Source of the DNA: Pseudomonadota bacterium
GTDB lineage: Bacteria; Pseudomonadota; Alphaproteobacteria; Reyranellales; Reyranellaceae
Direction: 5' to 3'
NCBI GenBank assembly: GCA_023436825.1
Contig: JAEZHS010000613.1
Coordinates: forward strand, 1 to 15,386
Length of the DNA stretch: 15,386 nt
The position numbers and the translations under genes were made by a program. Shown here piece after piece: positions 1 to 7,500 of the stretch. Each line of letters starts with the position of its first letter. The first letter of the stretch is position 1. The notes under the pieces were generated by a model. It searched no databases. It saw nothing but the letters and a program-made list of their open reading frames with translations, and had not been told where the DNA came from.

Positions 1-1008
1 CGGCGGCGCGTCGCCCCACGGCCAGCGCCGGCGCTGGTCCGCGAGACGGGCGCCGTCAGGCGTCGGCAGGCCGATCGCGGCGGCTTCCCATTCGGCCTCG
101 CTCGGCAGGCGGCGCCCGGCCCAGCGACACCAGGCGTCGGCCTCGAACCAGTTCACGAACACGGCGGGCGCGTGCGGCGCCAGCTCCTCGACGGCGCGAT
201 AGCGGCGCACTGTCCAGACGCCATCGCGCTTGCCCTGCCAGTAGACGGGCTGCTCCGCCCGGTGCTGCTCGCGCCATTCCCAGCCAGCGTCGCTCCAGAA
301 TTCGCGCGTCCGGTAGCCGCCTGCGTCGATGAAGGCGGCGAACTCGGCGTTGGTCACCGGCGCCCGGGCGATGCGGAACGGTTTCAGCACTGCGTGGTGC
401 GCCCACTTCTCGTTGTCGAAGATGAAGCCGTCGTCCGCTGTCGAGCCCAGCCGCCAGCGGCCGCCCGGAACCGCGACATCGCCCGGCAAGGCTCCGGCGT
501 GCGGCCGCCCGGCGGTACCGAGGTCGCTGGGCGGCGAATAGCTCAGGGTCTGGCGCATGTAGGTCAGCGCCTCGACATGCATGTCCTCGTGCCGGATGGA
601 GAGGTCGTAGAAGTAGCGTGCTTCGTCGCCGACGCCGCCACTCAACAGGTCTTCCTGGCGCGCCAGCACGTCGGCCATGTAGCCGTAGGTCCCGGCGCGG
701 TCGGGGAGGTCGAGATGCCAGCGCGTGGCATGCGCCACCGCGCTCGAATCCCAGAGCCCATCGCAGCGCTCGATCAGCGGCGTGCGGCCGGCAACGTGGC
801 GCAACGTCCAATATTCATGGAACCACGCGACGTGGCCGATCTCCCACAGCACGGGATTGACGATGCCGAGATACGGCCCCATCAATTCCCGAGATGACAG
901 ATCTTCCGTCAAGCGCTCGGTGCGATGACGGGCCTCGCGCAGTTGCGCCAGAAGTTCGCCGGCGGAGGCTCCGCTTGTCGGTCGGCGGGCTTGTGCGGCC
1001 TGGTCCAT
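1..1008 (-). CDS. senA: SenA/EgtB-like non-heme iron enzyme (probable selenoneine synthase), 3'-truncated by window edge
   Basis: The minus strand is open from an ATG at 1008-1006 to the left edge (336 codons, no stop), so the C-terminus is missing. Residues about 15-155 form a DinB-type bundle with the EgtB iron-ligand pattern: His59 in [13 protein letters not shown] and His140/His144 in IRHEDMH. From about residue 175 an FGE-sulfatase-like domain follows (FDNEKWAHH, then [11 protein letters not shown] and RLPSEAEWE). EgtB joins hercynine to a sulfur donor; the SenA branch joins hercynine to a selenosugar to give selenoneine. I prefer SenA because the divergent neighbour looks like SenB, the selenosugar-forming glycosyltransferase, and because of the selenium setting. 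The start has an AAGGA ribosome site 8 nt upstream, inside the neighbour's coding sequence. The alternative is an ordinary ergothioneine EgtB-type enzyme. The fold is near certain; the selenium specificity is inferred. Confidence 0.8.
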   Translation of the reverse strand, partial: MDQAAQARRPTSGASAGELLAQLREARHRTERLTEDLSSRELMGPYLGIVNPVLWEIGHVAWFHEYWTLRHVAGRTPLIERCDGLWDSSAVAHATRWHLDLPDRAGTYGYMADVLARQEDLLSGGVGDEARYFYDLSIRHEDMHVEALTYMRQTLSYSPPSDLGTAGRPHAGALPGDVAVPGGRWRLGSTADDGFIFDNEKWAHHAVLKPFRIARAPVTNAEFAAFIDAGGYRTREFWSDAGWEWREQHRAEQPVYWQGKRDGVWTVRRYRAVEELAPHAPAVFVNWFEADAWCRWAGRRLPSEAEWEAAAIGLPTPDGARLADQRRRWPWGDAPP

Positions 1009-1960
1009 GAAGATCGTCCTTATCACACCCGCCGGTCCGACGGCACGCACCGGCAATCGCGTGGCGGCTTCGCGATGGGCGGCGATCCTGCGACAACTCG
1101 GTCATCGTGTTCGCATTGCCGCCGACTACGACGGCACCCCTGCCGATCTGATGGTGGCGGTGCATGCCTGGCGCAGCGCCGCGGCGATCGAGCGTTTCAA
1201 GTCGGCGTTCCCGACGCGGCCGGTCATCCTGCAGCTGAGCGGCACCGACATCTATCAGTACATCGACACCGACCCCGGTCCGACCCTGAGATCGATGGAG
1301 CAGGCGGACCGGCTCGTTGCCCTGAACGATCTCGCCTGGAAGGTGGTGCCCAAGCCGCTTCGGGCGCGGCTCAGTGTGATCCATCAGTCGGCTCCGCCGT
1401 TGGGACAGCCGCGCCGACCGAGCCGCCGGGCTGTCGTGGTCTCGGTGATCGGTCACCTGCGCGACGTGAAGGATCCCTTGCGCGCGGCCGAAGCGGCGCG
1501 TCTGCTGCCGGCCGACAGCCGGATCCTGATCGAGCAGGTCGGTCGGGCCTATACATCGGAGTGGGCCGAACGCGCCCGCGCCGAGATGGCCGTCAACGCG
1601 CGCTACAAGTGGCGCGACGACGTTCCGGCCGCTGCCGTGCGCCGCCTACTGGCGCGCAGCCACGCCATGGTCATCTCCTCGCTGAGCGAAGGCGGCGCCA
1701 ACGTGATCTCCGAAGCGGTCGTGGCGGGCGTGCCGGTGCTCGCCTCGCGCATGGACGGCAATGTCGGTCTGCTCGGTTCCGACTATCGCGGCTACTTTCC
1801 GGTCGGCGACACCAGGGCGCTCGCCCGACTTTTGCAACGGCTCGAGTGCGAAGCGCGTTTCGTCAAGGTGCTGGACAACGCCCTGGCGCGGCGCAGACCA
1901 TTGTTCCGGCCGGCGTGCGAGAAGACGGCGTGGCGGCGGCTGTTGTCCGATATTGGTTAG
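1007..1960 (+). CDS. senB: SenB-like selenosugar synthase (GT-B glycosyltransferase of the TIGR04348 type)
   Basis: This 317-aa protein has a GT-B glycosyltransferase layout. The N-terminal domain begins [10 protein letters not shown] with TGNR at 15-18, a conserved-looking [13 protein letters not shown] at 78-90, and HQSAPP at 126-131. The C-terminal domain carries the nucleotide-sugar motif [15 protein letters not shown] (227-241), with Glu228 and Glu236 in the E-x7-E arrangement. The overall pattern matches, from memory, the small family TIGR04348 that was shown to be SenB. SenB combines selenophosphate with UDP-GlcNAc to make a selenosugar, which SenA then joins to hercynine. It has no signal peptide and is predicted cytoplasmic. 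It is divergent from the SenA-like gene and the two start codons overlap. The ribosome site before its ATG is weak. No selD/senC partner is visible on this side. It could be another GT-B enzyme, but the pairing makes SenB the best call. Confidence 0.8.
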   Translation: MKIVLITPAGPTARTGNRVAASRWAAILRQLGHRVRIAADYDGTPADLMVAVHAWRSAAAIERFKSAFPTRPVILQLSGTDIYQYIDTDPGPTLRSMEQADRLVALNDLAWKVVPKPLRARLSVIHQSAPPLGQPRRPSRRAVVVSVIGHLRDVKDPLRAAEAARLLPADSRILIEQVGRAYTSEWAERARAEMAVNARYKWRDDVPAAAVRRLLARSHAMVISSLSEGGANVISEAVVAGVPVLASRMDGNVGLLGSDYRGYFPVGDTRALARLLQRLECEARFVKVLDNALARRRPLFRPACEKTAWRRLLSDIG

Positions 1961-1962
1961 TC

Positions 1963-1991
1963 TTGACTTACGGTAAGTGAAAACTTACCAT
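1963..1991 (+). promoter_or_regulatory. Sigma70-like promoter with embedded operator, upstream of the ArsR-type gene
   Basis: TTGACT (1963-1968), a 17-bp spacer and TACCAT (1986-1991) make a good sigma70-like promoter. The spacer and -10 are filled by a perfect inverted repeat, GGTAAGT (1972-1978), GAAA, ACTTACC (1983-1989). A second overlapping repeat, ACTTA (1966-1970) CGG TAAGT (1974-1978), shares one arm. This is where an autorepressing ArsR-family protein would bind. Start of transcription is predicted at about 1997, the A of the gene's ATG. Confidence 0.65.
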
Positions 1992-1996
1992 TGATC

Positions 1997-2341
1997 ATGA
2001 TCCAGCAATTGTCCGCGAGCAAAGTGGAAAGGGCGCTGGATGCATTCGGCGATCCGACTCGTCGCCGGGTGTTCGAGCGGCTGCGCCATCGCGCGCGGTC
2101 GGTGAGGGAGATCGCCGACGGGATGGATGTGAGCCGTCCTGCGGTGTCCCAGCATCTCAAGGTGCTGCAGGAAGCTGGATTGGTCGCCGTGCGCGCCGAA
2201 GGCACACGGCGCATGTACTCGGTCGAGCCTCGCGGCATCGCTGCCTTGCGCGGGTGGCTCGACGGCTTCTGGGACGAAGCCATGACCGCCTTCAAGGCAG
2301 CAGCTGAACGCGAAGCAGCGAGAGAAAGGAGGCGCTCATGA
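1997..2341 (+). CDS. ArsR-family winged-helix transcriptional regulator
   Basis: This is a 114-aa protein with the ArsR-type core: ALDAFGDPTRRRVFERL (13-29), then a helix-turn-helix at about 36-57 (VREIADGMDVSRPAVSQHLK) and the wing around RAEGTRRMYSV. It lacks the ELCVCDL metal-site motif of ArsR/SmtB metal sensors, so it belongs to the sub-branch commonly paired with SRPBCC/AHSA1 proteins. The ATG at 1997 is preferred over a TTG at 1991 because it starts the conserved region and sits at the predicted transcription start; no Shine-Dalgarno sequence precedes it. It overlaps the next gene by 4 nt (ATGA), so the two are translationally coupled. An inverted repeat within its own promoter suggests autoregulation. 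The inducer is unknown. Confidence 0.9.
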   Translation: MIQQLSASKVERALDAFGDPTRRRVFERLRHRARSVREIADGMDVSRPAVSQHLKVLQEAGLVAVRAEGTRRMYSVEPRGIAALRGWLDGFWDEAMTAFKAAAEREAARERRRS

Positions 2342-2844
2342 CGGCACGCTCGGCCGATGCAAACGACGATCCCAACAGCGTGCGCAAGGTCTCGATGGTC
2401 GCGGCGCCGCCGGCGGTCGCCTGGCGGGTGTTCACCGAACGGATGGGCACCTGGTGGCCGCTGACGGCCTACAAGATCGGCAAGGCCAACGCCGTGGACG
2501 CCGTGATCGAGCCGCGCGTCGGCGGACGCTGGTACGAGCGTGGTGACGACGGAAGTACCTGTGACTGGGGGAGCGTTCTGGTGTGGGAGCCGCCATCGCG
2601 CCTGGTGCTGTCATGGGATGTCGGCGCCGACTGGCAATACGATCCGGAGCTGAAGACGGAGGTCGAGATCCGTTTCATCGCTGCGGGCGAAGACGGCACC
2701 CGGGTCGAGCTCGAGCATCGCAAGCTCGATCGCTACGGCGCCCGGCGCGACGAGATGCGTCGCATTTTCAACACCGAGGGAGACTGGGGCCGCCTGCTGG
2801 CGATGTTCGCGGCGCGTGCCGCGGCCGAAGGAGAGGGCGCATGA
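2338..2844 (+). CDS. SRPBCC / AHSA1-like domain protein
   Basis: This is a 168-aa cytoplasmic protein made of one START-like SRPBCC (AHSA1) domain. Visible family landmarks are VRKVSMVAAPPAVAWRVFTE near the N-terminus, PRVGGRWYERGDDG in the middle, WGSVLVWEPPSRLVLSW, and TRVELEHRKLDRYG, with an ...NTEGDWGRLLAMFA C-terminal helix. The fold is a lipid or small hydrophobic ligand pocket, and no enzymatic activity can be read from the sequence. It starts inside the regulator's stop codon and its own stop overlaps the start of the GST-like gene by 4 nt. ArsR-SRPBCC pairs are common and the regulator is often thought to control its partner, but the substrate here is unknown. Confidence 0.88.
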   Translation: MTARSADANDDPNSVRKVSMVAAPPAVAWRVFTERMGTWWPLTAYKIGKANAVDAVIEPRVGGRWYERGDDGSTCDWGSVLVWEPPSRLVLSWDVGADWQYDPELKTEVEIRFIAAGEDGTRVELEHRKLDRYGARRDEMRRIFNTEGDWGRLLAMFAARAAAEGEGA

Positions 2845-3578
2845 CGGATGCTGCTCGCACTCCGCTGAAGCTCTTCCAGTTTCCGCGCATGTTCGCCATC
2901 CCGAACCTCAGTCCCTTCTGTTGCAAGCTCGAGACGTGGCTGCGCATCACCCGGATTCCCTACGAGGTCGTCGATACGCCCGATCCGCGCAAGGGGCCGA
3001 AGGGCAAGCTCCCCTTCATCGAGGATGGCGGCGTGCCGATCGCCGATTCGTCGCGCATCATCGACCATCTCAAGCAAACGCGCGGGGTCGACCCTGACGC
3101 TCATCTCGACGACAGCCAGCGTGCCATTTCCCTGCTCGTGCAACGAACGCTCGAAGAGCACTACTCTTTCGTCCTGGCGTACACGCATCTGCTGCGCGAC
3201 GAAGGTTTCCGGCACACGAGAACGCGGTTCGACTCGGTGCCCCCGATCATACGCCCGTTGGTCACCGCCATGGTGCAGCGCCAGATCCGGGGTTTGCTGT
3301 GGACGCAAGGCATCCTGCGTCACTCCGACGAGGAGATCGTCGAAGCCGCGTTGCGCGACTGGCATGCCGTGCTGCCGTTCATGTCGCCGGGTCCCTTCTT
3401 CTTCGGCGACAAGCCCTGCGGGCTCGATGCCATCGTGTTCGGCACGCTGGCGACCACGGTGCTGACGCCCATCGAATCGCCCATTCGCGACTTCCTGCGG
3501 GCGCAGCCGCAGTGCCTGGCCTATGCCGAGCGCATGCGAGGACAATATTTTCCCGAGCTTGCGCATGGACAGGATTGA
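2841..3578 (+). CDS. Glutathione S-transferase-like protein (metaxin/FAX-type N-terminus)
   Basis: This 245-aa protein has a thioredoxin-like GST N-terminal domain at about 9-80: LFQFPRMFAIPNLSPFCCKLETWLR, then IPYEVVD, KGKLPFIEDGGVPIADSSRIIDHL. An all-helical C-terminal domain follows. PxLSPFCCK is typical of the metaxin / failed-axon-connections (FAX)-like GST subgroup rather than detoxifying alpha/mu classes. The GPKGKLPFI cis-Pro loop and the ADSSRI glutathione-binding turn are present. It follows the SRPBCC gene with a 4-nt ATGA overlap. Its TGA stop (3576-3578) lies inside the presumed start of the next, GFA-like gene. It is predicted cytoplasmic; the substrate is unknown. Confidence 0.88.
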   Translation: MTDAARTPLKLFQFPRMFAIPNLSPFCCKLETWLRITRIPYEVVDTPDPRKGPKGKLPFIEDGGVPIADSSRIIDHLKQTRGVDPDAHLDDSQRAISLLVQRTLEEHYSFVLAYTHLLRDEGFRHTRTRFDSVPPIIRPLVTAMVQRQIRGLLWTQGILRHSDEEIVEAALRDWHAVLPFMSPGPFFFGDKPCGLDAIVFGTLATTVLTPIESPIRDFLRAQPQCLAYAERMRGQYFPELAHGQD

Positions 3579-3929
3579 GGCGGCTGCCTCTGCGGCGCGG
3601 TGCGGTTCGCTGCCAGCGGTCCGCCGAAGTCGGTTTTCTGGTGTCATTGCCAGAGTTGTCGAAGGCACAGCGGGGCACCCGTATCGGTCTTCGTCGCCTT
3701 CGATCGTGAGGCCTATACGGTGATGAAGGGAGAGATCACGAAGTTCAAGTCTTCTCCCGGAACGACGCGCGGCTTCTGCCGGACCTGCGGCTCGACGCTG
3801 ACCTGCGAAATGGACCAGCTGCCGACCGAGACGCATTTTCATGTCGGCGCGTTCGACGAGCCCGGCAGGTTCGAGCCCTCGAGGCACTTCTTTCGCAACG
3901 AGCAGCTGCCCTGGCTGCATTTGAAGTAA
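3565..3929 (+). CDS. GFA-family protein with N-terminus apparently one base out of frame
   Basis: The frame open to 3929 encodes a GFA (glutathione-dependent formaldehyde-activating, Mss4-like) zinc domain: GGCLCGAVRFAASG, then CHCQSC, the GFCRTCGSTL pair, and a typical C-terminal VGAFDEPGRF...LPWLHLK. Seven zinc-ligand-type cysteines fit the family pattern. The problem is the start. Immediately before GGCLCG in this frame is TGA (3576-3578), the stop of the GST gene, and the next usable start, GTG at 3600, would delete the CxC pair. An ATG at 3565 lies in another frame and reads MDRIE. One extra base near 3577-3583 would give MDRIEGGCLCGAVRF, an ideal GFA N-terminus. So the gene is either frameshifted, subject to recoding, or affected by a sequencing error. 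Some members act on glutathione adducts of formaldehyde, but most have no proven activity. Confidence 0.75.
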
Positions 3930-3952
3930 GTGCGGCGCGGGGCGACGGGATT

Positions 3953-3995
3953 GCCAGCACTGCTGGCACCAGTGCTCGACCAAAAGCTTTTTTGG
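3953..3995. terminator. Possible terminator after the GFA-like gene
   Basis: Two mutually exclusive stems (GCCAGC/GCTGGC and GCACTG/CAGTGC) lie 24 bp past the GFA stop. They are followed by CCAAAA GCTT TTTTGG, which includes six consecutive T residues (3988-3993). The T run follows an AT-rich stem rather than directly following the GC stem, so the call is weak. Confidence 0.35.
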
Positions 3996-4015
3996 CGCTC
4001 TACGGTCCGCCAAAA
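3990..4015. repeat. Perfect 8-bp inverted repeat, 10-nt loop
   Basis: TTTTGGCG (3990-3997) and CGCCAAAA (4008-4015) are exact reverse complements around a 10-nt loop. The right arm ends 11 bp before the -35 element TTGACT at 4027, a usual position for an activator or repressor site. It also shares its left arm with the CCAAAA/TTTTGG stem. Its function is unknown. Confidence 0.5.
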
Positions 4016-4026
4016 TAGAACCGTAG

Positions 4027-4055
4027 TTGACTCGTGCGATAATCAAAGTTATATT
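4027..4055 (+). promoter_or_regulatory. Strong sigma70-like promoter, distal to fdnG
   Basis: TTGACT (4027-4032), a 17-bp spacer (4033-4049) and TATATT (4050-4055) give near-consensus -35 and -10 elements. Predicted transcription starts near 4062, leaving about 465 nt of untranslated leader before the fdnG ATG at 4527. It may drive the formate dehydrogenase operon or an unrecognised small RNA. Confidence 0.55.
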
Positions 4056-4357
4056 GGACCCGCGCTCGCTTCCCGACGGCTCTGCTTTATGCATCGTTCA
4101 TCCGACATCATCGCGCGCGGCACAGGCCGGACCAGCCTCTCCGCCTATTTGGCCGGACAGAAGCCGGCAAGGCCATCAGCCTTTCCTTTCTTCGAAAGCC
4201 AACATCGAAATTATCGCAACTATCTTAATTCGCCGCCGCCCCCTATTCCTAGTGGGTCGGCTTCCGACGCACCGCTACGGCCGATGTCCGAAACCTCGGA
4301 AACTCCGGAAACCTCCGCCGTTCATGCGGCCCGCGAAGAGGCCGGCCGGGCGGGTTC

Positions 4358-4385
4358 CCGATGGTTTCCGGACGGCAACCATCGG
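4358..4385. promoter_or_regulatory. 9-bp perfect inverted repeat, candidate operator of the fdn operon
   Basis: CCGATGGTT (4358-4366) and AACCATCGG (4377-4385) are perfect reverse complements separated by 10 bp. The right arm covers the -35 region expected for the TATAAT box at 4401-4406. An overlapping alternative pairing exists: GGTTTCCGG (4363-4371) with CCGGAAACC (4305-4313). The site could bind a dimeric regulator on DNA or form a leader hairpin in RNA started from the distal promoter. Confidence 0.45.
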
Positions 4386-4400
4386 TAGCCAAGGATTCAC

Positions 4401-4406
4401 TATAAT
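4401..4406 (+). promoter_or_regulatory. Consensus -10 element TATAAT, proximal fdn promoter
   Basis: A perfect TATAAT sits 120 bp before the fdnG start, in otherwise GC-rich DNA. No good -35 is present at 16-18 bp (the 17-bp position reads ACCATC), so this would be an activator-dependent promoter. Predicted transcription start is about 4413. Confidence 0.45.
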
Positions 4407-4526
4407 GTGCGCTGATTTCTGTTGATTCAGGGACTTAGCGGCGTTTCACTTCCAGAGACGCACCATCAAAAAAAGTCATGGCCTGAAAGGCCGGACGCAA
4501 AAGCGTCGAATGGGATGGAGACCAAC

Positions 4527-7500
4527 ATGGCCGTCACACGTCGGCAATTCATGAAGGTGAGCGCTGCCGGGCTCGCCGCTTCCTCGGTTGGCGCCCTGGG
4601 ATTCACCGGTGCAGGCGATGCGCTTGCAGCCGGTGTGAGACCCTTCAAGCTCGAGCGCGCCACCGAGACTCGCAACGCCTGCCCTTACTGCGCGGTCGCC
4701 TGTGGCGTCTTGATCTACTCGCTGGGCGACAGGTCGAAGAACGCCAGGTCCTCGATCATCCACATCGAGGGCGACCCCGACCATCCGGTCAATCGCGGCA
4801 CGCTCTGCGCGCGCGGCGCGGCGTCGCTGGGCTACATCCATAGCGCCAATCGCCTGAAGTATCCGATGCACCGTAAGCCGGGCTCGGACAAGTTTGAGCG
4901 GGTGAGCTGGGACTTCGCGCTCGACCGCATCGCCAAGCTGATGAAGGAAGACCGCGACAAGAACTTCATCGCCAAGAACCGCGACGGCGTAACGGTCAAC
5001 CGCTGGCTGACGACCGGCTTCTTCGGCGGCTCCTCGCTCAGCAACGAGGCGGGATACCTCACCTACAAGTTCGTGCGTGCGACCGGGATACTAGGCTTCG
5101 AAGACCAAGCTAGAATTTGACACGGTCCGACCGTGGCCAGTCTTGGCCCGACCTTCGGACGCGGCGCGATGACGAACTCGTGGAACGACATCAAGAACAC
5201 CGATCTCGTTCTGATCATGGGCGGCAATGCCGCCGAGGCACATCCCTGCGGCTTCAAGTGGGTGACCGAAGCCAAGGCCAACAACGGCGCCAAGCTGATC
5301 GTGGTCGATCCGCGCTTCACGCGCTCGGCCGCGGTGGCCGACGTGTACGCGCCGATCCGGCCGGGCACCGACGTTGCGTTCCTGTCGGGCGTGATGCGCT
5401 ACCTGCTGGCCAACAACAAGATCCACCAGGAGTACGTGAAGGCGTACACCAACGCCTCCTACATCGTGAAGGAAGGCTTCGCCTTCAACGACGGCCTGTT
5501 CACCGGCTTCGACGCCAACCGAAAGGCCTATACCGACCGTTCGAGCTGGGACTACGAGTTCGACGAGCAGGGCATGGCCAAGGTCGACGAGACCCTGCAG
5601 AATCCGCGCTGCGCCATCAGCCTGTTGAAGGCCCATGTCGAGCGCTACACGCCCGAGATGGTCGAGCGCATCTGCGGCACGCCTAGGCCCAAGTTCCTGC
5701 AGGTCTGCGAGATGATCGCGACGACGTCGGTGCCCGACCGCACCATGACGTCGATGTACGCGCTGGGCTGGACCCAACACACGACGGGCGCCCAGAACAT
5801 CCGGTCGATGGCCATGATCCAGCTGCTGCTGGGCAACATGGGCATGCCGGGCGGCGGCGTGAACGCCTTGCGCGGCCATTCCAACGTCCAGGGCATCACC
5901 GACCTGGCGCTGCTCTCGACCTCGACGCCGGGGTACCTGGTCCTGCCGACGGATCGCGAGACGACCTACGCCGACTACATGAAGTCGCGTGCCTTCAGGC
6001 CGATCCGACCAGGCCAGACCAGCTTCTGGCAGAACTACGAGAAGTTCTTCGTCAGCCAGCAGAAGAGCTTCTTCGGCGCGGCGGCGACCAAGGACAACGA
6101 TTGGGCCTTCGACTACCTGCCCAAGTTCGACACGTCGTACGACGTGCTGAAGATGGTCGACATGATGGCGGCCGGCCAGATGAACGGCCTGTTCTGCCAG
6201 GGCCTCAACATCATGCTGGCCTCGCCCGACAAGACCAAGGTCGTGGCCGGCCTCGCCAAGCTCAAGTGGATGGTCGTGATCGATCCACTGGAGACCGAGA
6301 CCGCGCGGTTCTGGGAGAACCACGGCGAGTTCAACAACGTCGACACCAAGTCGATCCAGACCGAGGTCATCCAGCTTCCGGCATCGGCCTATGCCGAGGA
6401 GGAGGGCAGCGCCACCAACTCGAGCCGCGTCGTGATGTGGCACTGGAAGGCGGCGGACGGCCCGGGCGAATCCAAGAGCGACATGGAGATCGTCTCGGAA
6501 CTGCATCTCCGGCTGCGGGCGCTCTACGGGAAGGACGGCGGCGCCTTCCCCGATCCGATCGTCAAGCTGACCTGGAACTACACGCGGCCGCACAATCCGG
6601 ATCCGCAGGAAGTGCTGAAGGAGATCAACGGCTACGCGCTGGAGGACCTGCCGGATCCGGCCGACCCCAGCAAGATCATTCTGCGTGCGGGCCAGCTCCT
6701 GCCGACCTTCGGCATCATGCGTGCCGACGGCAAGACGGCGGGCGGCATGTGGATCTACACCGGCGTCTATACCGAGGCCGGCAACATGTCGATGCGCCGC
6801 GACGCCAGCGACCCGACGGGGCTCGGCATCTATCCCAACTGGGGCTTCTCGTGGCCGGCCAACCGGCGCGTGCTCTACAACCGCGCTTCAGCCGATCCCA
6901 ACGGCAAGCCGTGGAGCGAGAGGAAGAAATACATCTGGTGGAACGGCAGCCGCTGGACCGGCGGCGACGTGCCCGACTACGCGCCGACGATCGCGCCCGA
7001 CAAGGCGGTCGGCCCGTTCATCATGAACCAGGAGGGCACCGCCCGGCTGTTCGCCCGCACGGCGATGTCCGACGGGCCGTTCCCCGAGCACTACGAGCCG
7101 ATGGACGCCTACATCGCCAATCCGCTGCATCCCAAGGTCAGCAGCAATCCGGTGGTGCGCGTGTTCGCGGCCGATGCCAAGTCGTTCGGCACGCCCGACA
7201 AGTTCCCGATCGTGGCGACCAGCTATCGGCTGGCCGAGCACTTCCACTACTGGACCAAGAACGTGCACGACAACGCCGTGCTGCAGCCCGAGCTGTTCGT
7301 CGAGATGGGCGAGCGGCTGGCCAAGGCCAAGGGCATCCAGAACGGCGACTGGGTGGAGGTCTCCAGCCAACGCGGCGCGATCAAGGCCAAGGCCTGCGTC
7401 ACCAAGCGCATCCGGCCGATCATGGTCGACGGCAAGCCGTGCGATATGGTCGGGCTGCCGATCCACTACGGCTTCATCGGCTTCGCCCGCAAGGCGCATC

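Larger units (their letters stand above)
3930..4526. other. 597-bp gene-free leader/intergenic region before the formate dehydrogenase operon
   Basis: No convincing gene is present; the open frames here lack recognisable domains. It holds, in order: a hairpin GCCAGC-ACT-GCTGGC (3953-3967), with an alternative stem GCACTG/CAGTGC (3957-3962, 3970-3975); a T6 run with flanking CCAAAA/TTTTGG arms (3980-3995); an 8-bp inverted repeat with a 10-nt loop (3990-4015); two promoter-like signals; a 9-bp perfect inverted repeat; and short leader hairpins ending at the ribosome site GGAG (4517-4520), 6 nt before the fdnG ATG. Confidence 0.6.

Noticed and set aside
815..1456. Minus-strand open frame over the senB gene.
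   Set aside because: Shadow of senA and senB; composition low in recognisable structure.
1991..2004. TTGAT-N4-ATCCA resembles an FNR site.
   Set aside because: One half deviates and it covers a start codon; no link to the nearby fdn operon.
3576..3600. In-frame TGA between the GST and GFA frames might be a second selenocysteine codon.
   Set aside because: The GST ends normally there, no SECIS-like hairpin with a GU loop follows, and a one-base frameshift explains the arrangement better.
3964..3980. TGGCACC near the GFA 3' end, considered as a sigma54 promoter.
   Set aside because: The GC element is 3 bp too close to GG for the -24/-12 spacing.
4027..4425. Open frame in the fdn leader (132 aa).
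   Set aside because: No domain or compositional sign of coding, and its start coincides with the -35 element.
4440..4526. GGACGCAAAA near the fdnG leader resembles part of the c-di-GMP-I (GEMM) riboswitch.
   Set aside because: GACGC pairs with the nearby GCGTC as a simple hairpin, and the second GEMM stem and GGGCAAA segment are absent.
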